A stretch of 64,000 bases of DNA, from the NCBI GenBank assembly GCA_018645325.1, contig JABGOU010000004.1:1-64000 (forward strand), written 5' to 3'. The notes under the pieces were generated by a model. The model worked only from the letters and a program-made list of their open reading frames with translations, was not told the DNA's origin and did not search any database. This document shows, piece after piece, positions 44,902 through 53,878 of this stretch. The position numbers were made by a program, and so were the translations under genes. The first letter of the stretch is position 1, and the number at the start of each line of letters is the position of its first letter. The DNA is from Desulfobacula sp. Its GTDB lineage: Bacteria; Desulfobacterota; Desulfobacteria; Desulfobacterales; Desulfobacteraceae.

Positions 44902-46110
44902 ATGGATAATGCAACCATAAATAAAGAATCTGCACTGTATAAACTTTTAAATCAATATCCGCTGGGCGACAATACTTCCGAATGCCTCACCTGCGGGGCC
45001 TGTAACTCCAGATGCACCTGGTTTGACGGGGAAGGCGGGCCATTGCCCCGCCAGATCATCCGCATGGCTGCCCTGGGACTTGATGAACTGCTTGTAAACA
45101 GCGACATGCTCTGGGACTGTCTGGTCTGTAACCGATGTACACAAGTATGCCCCATGGGAATCACCATGGATAAGGTTGTCAGAAAAGCCCGGAGCCTTGC
45201 CATTGCTGATGGGAAAATCCCTGAAGATGTTAAAATAGGAATTAAGAGAAGGTTAGAAACAGGGGATGTCAACGGTCTAACCACGGAAGAGTTTGTGGAA
45301 ACCGTTGAATGGGTCAGCGAAGAATTTGTTGATGAAGTGGATGATCCAAAGGCAGAGATTCCACACGATATAAAAGGGACAAAACTTCTTTATCTCCCCA
45401 ATCCAAGGGAGCTTGGTATCAATCTGCTTCATTTAACGGCCATGGCAAAACTCTTTTATGCCACAAAAGAAACCTGGACCCTGTCGGCCCATCATACGGA
45501 TGTGACCAACTGGGGCTATTTTGTGGGCAAGGATGATATTACTGAAAAAATGGCTCTCATGGTGGTTGAACCGGCAGAGAAGCTTGGTGTTGAAACCCTT
45601 GTGCTGTCGGAGTGTGGTCATGGATACCATGTATTAAAATACCTTCTGGAAGATATCATTGGTCGAAAACCCGAATTTGAAGTACTCAGCATGCCCGAAC
45701 TCATTGTTCGATACGCTCAAAAAGGGGTTTTAAAATTTGATCCGGGTGTGCACCCCTATAAGATCGCCTATCATGACCCCTGTAATATTGCCAGAAAATC
45801 AGGGGGATATGATGCGCCAAGAGAACTGCTTTCCATGGTTTGCGACGGGGTTGTGGAACTGATCCCCAACAGGGAAGACGGTATCTGCTGCGGCGGCGGC
45901 GGCGGTATCCTCCAGGACAGCCACAGCACACCGAAGAGAATGATCACAGGAAAGCCCAAGGCAGACCAGATAAAAGCCACTGGTCTCCAGAATCTTGCCA
46001 CAGCCTGTCTATCATGCCACAGACAACTTGGCGAACTTTCCAAGCATTTTAAACTGGGCGTAACGGTCGACACTGTGGCCTCCCTGGCATCGGAGGCACT
46101 TATTTTATAA
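44902..46110 (+). CDS. HdrD-like (HdrC-HdrB fusion) Fe-S protein, cysteine form
   Basis: 402 residues. Two ferredoxin motifs (CLTCGACNSRC near 30, CLVCNRCTQVCP near 73) and a CCG-type HdrB half: LSECGHGYHVLKY near 235, HDPCNIARKSG, GICCGGGGG and ACLSCHRQ. It is the paralogue of the selenoprotein at 16380-17666; the Sec there aligns with Cys in this SECGH motif. It follows the HdrA-MvhD fusion by 17 bases, so the pair is one operon. It should receive electrons from, or give them to, the flavoprotein through a noncubane cluster. Confidence 0.85.
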   Translation: MDNATINKESALYKLLNQYPLGDNTSECLTCGACNSRCTWFDGEGGPLPRQIIRMAALGLDELLVNSDMLWDCLVCNRCTQVCPMGITMDKVVRKARSLAIADGKIPEDVKIGIKRRLETGDVNGLTTEEFVETVEWVSEEFVDEVDDPKAEIPHDIKGTKLLYLPNPRELGINLLHLTAMAKLFYATKETWTLSAHHTDVTNWGYFVGKDDITEKMALMVVEPAEKLGVETLVLSECGHGYHVLKYLLEDIIGRKPEFEVLSMPELIVRYAQKGVLKFDPGVHPYKIAYHDPCNIARKSGGYDAPRELLSMVCDGVVELIPNREDGICCGGGGGILQDSHSTPKRMITGKPKADQIKATGLQNLATACLSCHRQLGELSKHFKLGVTVDTVASLASEALIL

Positions 46111-46303
46111 CTGATCAGTTCTTGGCCTGAAAAATCCGATATCTACTTTTAAGTCTGCCATGTGCAATAGTTAGCGGATAATAATTTGATACCAAGGCTT
46201 GAGGCTTCTATCTAATACCATTTGTATTTCTAAAATCATTGTGCTAAATCGTTATTACAATTAATTACACTAGCTGTCACGAAAACAATAAGGATGGTTA
46301 AGG

Positions 46304-46618
46304 ATGAAATTGGAGATAGCGAATCTGATTGATCTGGGGCAATATGCAATTAAAACAATTGAAGATACAAAAAATGAGATAGATATCAGAGCTGAAATTT
46401 TAAACGACCTTAAAAGAGAAATTACCACTACCAAAAGGTTTATGGGGGATGTTCCCCAGGATGATCCGGATTTGAATAAAATACTGTCTTATTTTAATCG
46501 CCATAAAGAAATTGTTGATGAAGTGGTTAAAAAACCCCATTTAAAAATGGATATTGAATTTACCATCAGATTTATTGCTTCAAATCAACAAAGAATTAAC
46601 GAGATTTTAAAAAATTAA
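46304..46618 (+). CDS. hypothetical helical protein
   Basis: 104 residues, predicted all-helical and charged, without Cys or membrane segments. Heptad-like spacing in residues 10-45 suggests a coiled coil. An AAGGATGG stretch about ten bases upstream can act as ribosome binding site. I do not recognise a family. It is convergent with the receiver gene at 46722; the preceding 190-base spacer shows nothing notable. Confidence 0.45.
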   Translation: MKLEIANLIDLGQYAIKTIEDTKNEIDIRAEILNDLKREITTTKRFMGDVPQDDPDLNKILSYFNRHKEIVDEVVKKPHLKMDIEFTIRFIASNQQRINEILKN

Positions 46619-46721
46619 AACCATCCCCTCAGCTGATAGCTGATCAGGTGCCTCATAAATAAGGTTTTTTTTGATATAAGACCTTTAAGGAATGATCGAT
46701 TCCTCGAAGGAAGGGTACGTT

Positions 46722-47114
46722 TTAAAGAATCAAGTCTTTTATTTTCTGTAATAAGGCATCCTTGTCAACGGGTTTGTCAAAGAATACATCCGGGCTGAAA
46801 TACTCGGCATCGTCATATTTGTCAAATTTTAACCCCAGTTCATCTTCCATGCCTGTGATACCGATAATGGGTGTATTTTTCAGATCAGGATCATTTCTAA
46901 TCTGTCGGCATACCTCAAATCCGGAAAAAGTGGTTTCCATCATAACATCCAGCATAACAAGATTTGGGCGTTCTTTTCTTATAAGCTCAATTCCGGTCTG
47001 ACCGTCAGGAGCTGTTTTAACTTGAAAACCATTCCGCGATAAAAATGTCTTCATCGTGAAAAGATAATCTGTATTATCATCAACAATTATTATTTTTAAA
47101 AGTTCGTTACCCAT
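46722..47114 (-). CDS. stand-alone response regulator receiver protein
   Basis: 130 residues, one CheY-like receiver. Acidic pocket DDNTD near 12-16, phosphoacceptor Asp56 region LVMLDVMMETTFSG with a two-residue expansion, Thr in GITGME and Lys in FDKPVDK. No output domain, so it acts by protein contact or as a phosphorelay intermediate. It is 82 bases downstream of the PAS kinase on the same strand, its likely donor. Confidence 0.85.
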   Translation of the reverse strand: MGNELLKIIIVDDNTDYLFTMKTFLSRNGFQVKTAPDGQTGIELIRKERPNLVMLDVMMETTFSGFEVCRQIRNDPDLKNTPIIGITGMEDELGLKFDKYDDAEYFSPDVFFDKPVDKDALLQKIKDLIL

Positions 47115-47196
47115 AATCTTTTTTCCCCTTCCAGTTCAATTTTAAGCCATAGTATTAAAGTATGGAAAAATTATATAGTTCATTAAATACTTTATC

Positions 47197-48282
47197 TTAG
47201 TTTAAATCCAGTTTTTTATTATCCAGCCTGAAAATAATTCTGAATAAACTACCTTTGCCCGGCTTTGTCAATACTTCAATTTTGCCTTGATGATTCCTGA
47301 TAATTCTTTCCACAACCATTAACCCGAGCCCGGTTCCTGAATCACCTTTTGAAGAGAAAAACTCTTTAAACAGATTCTTCCGGATCTGGGTATCCATCCC
47401 ATAGGCGTTATCCTCAACTTCATACATAAAATGGTTGTAGTCATAATAATCCACACGGACATAGACTATATGTTTGCTTTTTTCCGTGTTTGTGTGACAG
47501 GCCTGCAAAGAATTCCAGAGCAAATTGCCAAGCATTCTTGAAATACCTGTGGGATCGAGACTCACCCGGGGTACTTTTGGATTGAGCTGTAACAAAAGCT
47601 GGATTCCCATGGAAGATGCTTTTTCCGCAAACAACTGGCCTGTCTGACGTGCCACTTCCACAGGAGAGATGATCTTCATTTTGGGTTTTCTCTCTTTGGC
47701 GGAATAAAGAATATTCTGGGTGATCCCGGTTATTTCGGTAATATTTTTTTTAACTATATCCCATCCCCGGCCGGAGAGTTCCGTATCAGCATCCTTGATG
47801 CCTTCTTCAACCACATAGGCACCTCCTTGAAGACCCTCTAGAATATTTTTAATATCATGGGAAAGAAGCGCAATGGACTGGCCCAGGGTCACAAGTTCCC
47901 TGTGAGTATCCTTTATGGTCCCAACATTGACCAGAAGCTTTATACATGCTCTTACATTACCCACTGCATCAAATAAAGGGGCTGAATAGGCTATCATTTC
48001 AATGACGGTTCCATCGGACAAATGAATGGTTTCTTCAATAATATGGACTTTTTTATCCTTAAATGTTTTTCTGACCGGGCATACATTACACTGGTGATGG
48101 GAACCTTTTAAGACGGAATAACATGAAAGGCTGATAATATCATCACCAAAATCACTTTTTAATTTCTGGTTGGCAAACAGAATTTTATAATCCTGGTCCT
48201 GGATCATGATATAGCAGGGAAGTGCATCAATAATACTTTTAAATGTTAAGTCCATTAACTCGGAATTATTTGAATCGCTCAT
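47197..48282 (-). CDS. PAS-domain sensor histidine kinase with Cys-rich PAS
   Basis: 361 residues, soluble. One PAS domain (about 8-125) with the triplet C-x10-C-x2-C (SCYSVLKGSHHQCNVC, near residues 53-69), the same spacing as in the kinase at 19394. The phosphoacceptor helix is ALLSHDIKNILEGL near 140, and the ATPase region has LLWNSLQACH, DNAYGM and GTGLGL. The Cys triplet may form a metal or redox site. UspA is encoded 47 bases upstream and the receiver downstream, suggesting a stress-response operon. Confidence 0.86.
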   Translation of the reverse strand: MSDSNNSELMDLTFKSIIDALPCYIMIQDQDYKILFANQKLKSDFGDDIISLSCYSVLKGSHHQCNVCPVRKTFKDKKVHIIEETIHLSDGTVIEMIAYSAPLFDAVGNVRACIKLLVNVGTIKDTHRELVTLGQSIALLSHDIKNILEGLQGGAYVVEEGIKDADTELSGRGWDIVKKNITEITGITQNILYSAKERKPKMKIISPVEVARQTGQLFAEKASSMGIQLLLQLNPKVPRVSLDPTGISRMLGNLLWNSLQACHTNTEKSKHIVYVRVDYYDYNHFMYEVEDNAYGMDTQIRKNLFKEFFSSKGDSGTGLGLMVVERIIRNHQGKIEVLTKPGKGSLFRIIFRLDNKKLDLN

Positions 48283-48329
48283 ATAATTTCCTTAAAGCTG
48301 AATCCTGTCAAACACGACAAGAGAACATT

Positions 48330-48812
48330 TTATTGTTTTGGGCTTCCAATGGTGATGACCTGGCAATTGGCATATTTTGAAACATTTGCAGCAGTCCTCA
48401 CATAGGTCCTGCGTTTGGTTTCAGGCCGTCCGGCTGTTCCTAATATGATCATATCAATATCATTGTCTTCAGAATAGGTGATAATCTCAATATCAGGTGA
48501 ACCAACCTTGACTATAAATTCATGATCGATAATATCTTTGCACCTTTCATTATAGACCTTTTTCAATGCCCCGAGTTCCTGCATGCTGTGGCGTTCATCA
48601 ATTTTATCAGACTCAATTTTGCTTTCCGCTTTTGATAAAGTCTTGTTAAAAATCTTAATACCACAGGGATTCACAGAAAGGATCACATTCATAATATGAA
48701 GTTTGGCTTCATATTTACTAGCCTGGTCAAAGGCATGAACAAAAGCCACTTCAGCATCTTTAGAGTAATCAGTACAAAACAGGATATTTTGATACTTTAA
48801 TTGATTTACCAT
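48330..48812 (-). CDS. universal stress protein, UspA family
   Basis: 160 residues with the Usp fold: N-terminal strand NILFCTDYSKDAEVAFVHAF, a long helical insert near 50-80, the strand IDMIILGTAGRPETKRR and the end strand CQVITIGSPK. The ATP-binding G-x2-G pattern is present but the following Gly is replaced, so ATP binding is uncertain. It probably starts the operon with the PAS kinase and receiver gene. Confidence 0.82.
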   Translation of the reverse strand: MVNQLKYQNILFCTDYSKDAEVAFVHAFDQASKYEAKLHIMNVILSVNPCGIKIFNKTLSKAESKIESDKIDERHSMQELGALKKVYNERCKDIIDHEFIVKVGSPDIEIITYSEDNDIDMIILGTAGRPETKRRTYVRTAANVSKYANCQVITIGSPKQ

Positions 48813-48906
48813 ATTAATTATAAAATTTCCTATATATTATAGTTAAAAATATTCCAGCCTGATTTTTGATACTAAATGACTCTAACAAAGCCTGGATACC
48901 AGGTCA

Positions 48907-48997
48907 AGAAATAGAAAACAGAAATAGAAAACAGAAATAGAAAACAGAAATAGAAAACAGAAATAGAAAACAGAAATAGAAAACAAAAATAGAAAAT
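48907..48997. repeat. 13-bp tandem repeat array
   Basis: Six identical units of AGAAATAGAAAAC and one degenerate seventh unit, immediately left of the family B repeat copy 3. No coding sense in either strand. Copy number is likely to vary between strains. Confidence 0.9.
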
Positions 48998-49002
48998 AAA
49001 TC

Positions 49003-49137
49003 GTAATTGTTCAGCCCGTTAAAAAAAGTTATCCCCAAAGCCCTGCCTGATGGATATTTGCAGGAGGTTAAGCGTTTAGCATCGAAACAAATATCCATCA
49101 GACAGGGCGGGTTCACACGCAAGAGCTGAATAATTAC
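49003..49137. repeat. palindromic mobile repeat family B, copy 3
   Basis: 135 bases, inverted relative to copies 1 and 2: starts GTAATTGTTCAGCCC and ends GAGCTGAATAATTAC, with the inner CCCTGCCTGATGGATATT and AATATCCATCAGACAGGG arms. It keeps the central GCTAAACGCTTAACC-type bases (in reverse), confirming the site where the nested MITE inserted in copy 2. Confidence 0.85.
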
Positions 49138-49242
49138 AATAAATCATTGATTAAAAATTATCGTAAAGATAATATATTTTTGATCTCAATCTTTGATACA
49201 GGTTAACTTTTTAAACTTTTATTAAGAAAGGGGAAAAAGATT

Positions 49243-49695
49243 ATGGAAGTACGGGAAATTCGAAAAAATGAGCTTGACCAATTACTTGAATTCTATCTTT
49301 TGCACCTTTATGATGTAAAAGACGATCCCCTGGCCGATAAGAAAGTTGTAGACCAGATATGGAACACAATTCAGACCAGTGAAAACTTTGCTGTCTTAGG
49401 TGTTTTCGATAAAAATATACTCATGGCTTCGTGTTCCATTACAATTGTTCCCAACCTGACCCGGGGTTGCCGCTCCTATGCACTGATCGAAAACATTGCC
49501 ACCCACAGGAAACACAGAAGAGAAGGATATGGTAAAACAATCCTTCTGTATGCTGCCGATTATGCAAAAGAACGCAATTGTTATAAAGCAATGTTCATGA
49601 CCGGACATCTAAATACAAAGGTGGAACAATTCTGCCAGGCTACAGGATTTAGCGGCGAAGATAAAAAAGCTTATATAAAAAGGTGGGAGTATTAG
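49243..49695 (+). CDS. GNAT family N-acetyltransferase
   Basis: 150 residues. The acetyl-CoA pyrophosphate loop is HRKHRREGYGKTILLYAADYAKE near residue 90 (R/Q-x2-G-x-G/A type), after the central strand ALIENIAT. The C-terminal strand pair includes FYxxxGF-like QATGFSGEDKKAYIKRW. It transfers an acetyl group to an unidentified amine. GGGGAAAAAG upstream is an acceptable ribosome binding site. No operon partner. Confidence 0.82.
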   Translation: MEVREIRKNELDQLLEFYLLHLYDVKDDPLADKKVVDQIWNTIQTSENFAVLGVFDKNILMASCSITIVPNLTRGCRSYALIENIATHRKHRREGYGKTILLYAADYAKERNCYKAMFMTGHLNTKVEQFCQATGFSGEDKKAYIKRWEY

Positions 49696-49738
49696 CAAAA
49701 GCCTGAGTCGGTATCCTTATAAACTTTAAACTCTCCCA

Positions 49739-49917
49739 AATCCACCATCAAATTTTCATTTACCGGATATGCCGTGGGGTTGCGCACTATCCCTGGCCAT
49801 CAGCAAGGTGCCAGATGCAAGGCGGCAAGGAGTGACGAGTGAGGTGTATAAGTCATACTCCGCAGGGAGGAACGACCGCAGTCAACGCAGCAGGTGGTAC
49901 CTTGATGGTGGATCAGG
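49739..49917. repeat. inverted-repeat element family C, copy 2
   Basis: Reverse-oriented copy of 31961-32136, bounded by AATCCACCATCAAATTTTC and ACCTTGATGGTGGATC. It fills the convergent spacer between the GNAT and Sec-HdrA genes and may act as their terminator. Confidence 0.8.
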
Positions 49918-49952
49918 GACTCTTCTCTAAGGTTGCAACATTTGGGTCTGTT

Positions 49953-52900
49953 CTATAGAATGGATTTAACCATATCCAAAATCTCCGAAGTTTCGAAACC
50001 GTTCAGGTTTATTGCGCCTGAACGGCAGGAAGCCACACAAAGGCCACATCCCTTACACAAAGTATGCTGAATCTGTGCCTTTTTCGTTTTAAGATTAAAA
50101 ATGGGGGCATAATAGGGGCAGATAGAAACACAGACACTGCATTGACTGCAAAGGGTCGGGTCGACATAAGCCACCGTGCCCAGCAATGATACTGATTTTT
50201 TTGACAAAACGGTTACAGCTCTTGCAGCAGCAGCGCGGGCCTGAGTTATGGATTCCCCAACAGTCTTGGGTCCGTGAGCAATACCGCATAAAAACATACC
50301 GTCAATGGCAAAATCGTTGGGCCGAAGCTTTACATGGGCTTCTGCAAAAAAATGATCCTCATTTTGTGAGATTTTGAATAATTTAACAAGAGAGTTCTTT
50401 TCCTCTGCAATGACAGCAGAGGCAAGCACCAGAAGCTGGGTTTCAATAACCATTTCCCGGCGCAGTACAATATCCGTGAATTCAAGTTTGATTAAATCAT
50501 TATTTTGAGTCACCTGAAGGGTCTTGTCATTATTATATCGTATAAAATGAATTCCCATATCCCTGGCAGCTCTGTACAGATCCTCCCGCATCCCATACGT
50601 TCGGATATCCCGGTAAAGGATATAGATTTGTCTGCCTGCATCCATCTGCTTGAGTAAAATGGCATTTTTAATGGACTGGGTGCAGCAGACTCTGGAGCAA
50701 TAAGGGCGCTTTTCATTTCGTGATCCCACGCATTGAACAAAGGCAATGGTTTTATAAGATTTAAAATCTGTATTATTACTTAATTTTTGTTCCAGCTCAA
50801 GGCTGGTCATAACACGGTCACTTTTGCCATATAAATATTCTGCCGGGATATACTGGGAAGCACCAGATGCTATAATGACAACTCCATGACTTAAAATTCG
50901 TTTCTGGCCATTGGAAAGAATGGTTGTCCGAAAATTACCGATAGAGCCTTCCACTGAAAGAATTTGGGCATTCAACCAGTATAAAATCTGGGTTTCATCA
51001 TTGATATCATCCATGAGATTGTCAAAGTAATCTTTGATAAACTCTCCCTGCCAGGTCTTGTAAAGTTTTTTGGTATGTCCCCCAAGTTGACCTGATTTTT
51101 CAATGACATAAGTCACATATCCCTGTTGAGACAAATTTTTTGCCGCTTCCAGTCCTGCAACACCTCCGCCTACAATCAAAACCTGCTGGTTGACTTTCAT
51201 TTCCGGTTCGGCAAGGGGTTTGTACAAGACGGCTTTTGCCGCAGCCATTTTTACCAGGTCTTTTGCTTTGGTCGTAGCCAGAATCATATCAGACTGATGT
51301 ACCCAGGAGCACTGGTTCCGAATATTAGCCATTTCAAATAAATATTTATTGAGTCCAGCCTTGGAAACAGTCATCTGGAAAAGGGGTTCATGGGTTTTTG
51401 GCGTACATGCTGCCACAACTACCCGGTTAAGTCCCTGATCTTTTATGATCTGGGTCATTTCATCCTGAGTATCCTGGGAACAGGAAAATAAATTTTGCTG
51501 GGCAAATACAACATAGGGCAAAGTTTTGGCATACTCCACAACTTTAGGTACATCCACATAGGCTGCTATATTGGTTCCGCAGCAGCAGACAAAGATACCA
51601 ATTCTTGGGGGTTCTCCCCGGATATCTCTTTCCTCTACATGCTCAAGTGTTTTAGTGTTGGTCCATCTTGATTCGGCCAGAAGGCTGCCTGCCATTCCAG
51701 AGGCTGCACTTGCATCAATCACAGCTGAAGGTATGGTCTTAGGGCTCTGAAAAGTACCGCAGACATAAACCCCGGGTCTTGTGGTTTCCACGGGTTCAAA
51801 GCTTGTGGTCCTGGCAAATCCATACTCGTTGATATCAATATCAAGAATACGAGCCAGAGCTTTTGATCTTTCAGGGATTTTCAAACCTACTGACAAAACC
51901 ACCATATCAAACTCTTCCTCGCATCTTTGACCAGAAGCATCAATATAGCGAAGCAAATGGTTTCCGTCGGCATTTACAGGTTCAATGGTGGTTATCTTGG
52001 ATTTAATGAATCTGATCCCAAGATCATTTTTTGCATAATTATAATATCGTTCCAGATCCTTACCATAGGTTCGTATATCAATATAAAATATAGCGGCATC
52101 CAGTGTTTTAATGTGGTCCTTGGCCAGAATTGCCCCTTTTATGGAATTGGTACAGCAGATCCCGGAACAATACCCGTTGGCTCCGATATGAACATCCCTT
52201 GACCCGATACACTGGAGCCATGCAATTTTTTTGGGTTCTTTTTTATCAAGGGGCCGGATAAGGTGTCCTTCATAGGGCCCGGATGCAGATAAAACCCTTT
52301 CAAATTCAAGGCTTGTAAGAATGTTTTTTGAATTTTTATATCCATATGTGTCCCATTTTAAAGGATCATAAGCCTGACTTCCCAGGGTCAGAATGACAAC
52401 ACCGACACGAAGCCTGATTTGTGTTGCCTGTTCCTCAAAATCAATTGCACCCGTGGGGCAGATTTTTTCACAAAGCTTACACCGTTTTTTTTGTATATAG
52501 ATGCATTGATCCGGATCAATGCTGTATTTTAAGGGAACTGCCTGGGCATAGTCAATGTAGATGGCTTTGCGCTTGCTCAATCCTTCATCATATGCATTAA
52601 CAACTTTTTTGGGACATTTTTCTGCACAAAGACCGCAGGAAATACATTTTTCCAGGGACACTCGCCTTGGATGACGGGTGATCGTGGCAGTAAAGTCACG
52701 GGCATGGCCTTCCAGGCTTTTGACTTCAGATAAGGTTAGCAGCTCAATATTAATGTTCCGGCCGACCTCGACCAGTTTGGGAGAAATAATTCACATGGCG
52801 CAGTCGTTCGTGGGGAAAGTCTTGTTCAGCTTGGCCATCATTCCGCCGATAGAAGGAGAAGAGTCCACAAGATATACATAAAAACCTGAATTTGCACAAT

Positions 52901-52970
52901 CAATGGCTGCCTGCATTCCACTGATTCCACCTCCCAGGACAAGAACTGAACCTATGTTTTTCTCAGACAT
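49953..52970 (-). CDS. hdrA: HdrA-type flavoprotein (QmoA/QmoB-like), selenoprotein
   Basis: 1005 residues with selenocysteine at codon 60. The start is the ATG at 52968-52970. The frame reads [10 protein letters not shown] (FAD loop, 13-22), [12 protein letters not shown] (52791-52793), [10 protein letters not shown]; this aligns residue for residue with NDCSMCIISPKL, Cys60, of the HdrA at 11931. If UGA is taken as stop, annotation would begin at MSLEKC and lose the FAD loop. Next come two ferredoxin motifs ([15 protein letters not shown]), CIGSRDV, a second HdrA half with [10 protein letters not shown], and C-terminal CSQCSVC and CKGCGLC clusters. With HdrB and the membrane HdrC it should exchange electrons with the quinone pool. 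Confidence 0.93.
52758..52775 (-). promoter_or_regulatory. SECIS-like stem-loop of the Sec-HdrA gene
   Basis: RNA arms CUGGUC and GGCCGG pair over six bases (two G-U) around the loop GAGGUC, which begins 22 nt after the UGA. The AGGUC part of the loop is the same as in the E. coli fdhF element. Confidence 0.7.
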
Positions 52971-52999
52971 GTAAACTCCCCCATGATATTCTTCTCATA

Positions 53000-53878
53000 T
53001 TAATTCTCCCGTGATAAATATGATTCCAATAATTGGATATTAATTTGATGCCGGTCAATCCCAAGAGTGTTTGAATCAATGCCCATGGTCAATCCAAGAA
53101 GTTGAGGATATAAAACCGGCCCCAGGGTTTGAAAATTTGTATCCTCCTTTGCCAGTTTTGACTGAAATGTATCAAATTGTAAAAATGAATAGGGACAGGC
53201 AACTGCGATAAAGTCAGCACCTGATTCTCTGGCATTGGACAGCTTTTTTTCCATTATGCTTTTTGATAATGCATCATTAATACCCAAAAGGGGTGCACCG
53301 CAGCATTCCGACTTTTTTGACCAGTCAATGCTTTTTGCACCTGTCAGTTTGACCAGATCATCCAGAAGCGTGGGCGAGACAGGCGAGTCAAACCCTGTGA
53401 TCCTGGCCGGACGAAGGGCATGGCACCCCACGCTTGCGGCAATCTTAAGTTTTTTATATTTTACTTTTACTGCGGCTTTTAAACGTTCAAGGCCGACATC
53501 CTCATGAAGCACGGATAAAAAATGCTTAATGATTATATTACCTTTAAATAAAAGGCCCTCCTTTGCCAGTATAAGGTTGATCTTTTCAAGAACCCGAGGG
53601 TTGCGTCTTAAATGATACTCAGCCATCTTCAAGGTTCCATAGCAGCATTTGCACAATACCATTAAATCAGACTGCCGCTGCTCAGCCAGGGCCAGGTTCT
53701 TTGCTGCAGATAAAAGAAAGGTAAATTCATCAATATTGCGTACTGGATAGCCGCAGCACATGAATTCTTTTATCTGTGTCAGGCTGATATCAAGCTTTTC
53801 ACAGACAGCCTTTGCAGCATCATGATATTGCTGAACCCTTGCAGGGATATTACATCCTAAAAAAAGCGTATAATTCAT
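53000..53878 (-). CDS. hdrB: HdrB-type CCG-domain protein
   Basis: 292 residues, two CCG domains. Domain 1 is complete: GCNIPARV, FMCCGYPV and CKCCYG. Domain 2 has GCHALRP and ECCGAPLLG, but the last C-x2-C reads ACPYSF, with Ser replacing the final Cys. HdrB binds the noncubane [4Fe-4S] clusters that handle disulfides or equivalent two-electron partners. One full site may remain active. It overlaps the upstream membrane gene by four bases (ATGA) and is followed by hdrA after 29 bases. Confidence 0.88.
   Translation of the reverse strand: MNYTLFLGCNIPARVQQYHDAAKAVCEKLDISLTQIKEFMCCGYPVRNIDEFTFLLSAAKNLALAEQRQSDLMVLCKCCYGTLKMAEYHLRRNPRVLEKINLILAKEGLLFKGNIIIKHFLSVLHEDVGLERLKAAVKVKYKKLKIAASVGCHALRPARITGFDSPVSPTLLDDLVKLTGAKSIDWSKKSECCGAPLLGINDALSKSIMEKKLSNARESGADFIAVACPYSFLQFDTFQSKLAKEDTNFQTLGPVLYPQLLGLTMGIDSNTLGIDRHQINIQLLESYLSREN

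Noticed and set aside
48907..48997. CRISPR array
   Set aside because: Units are 13 bp and contiguous, with no spacers and no cas genes nearby.
48904..49122. 72-codon minus-strand frame rich in Phe/Leu/Ser
   Set aside because: It is produced by reading the 13-bp tandem array and a mobile palindrome; the repetitive peptide has no coding support.
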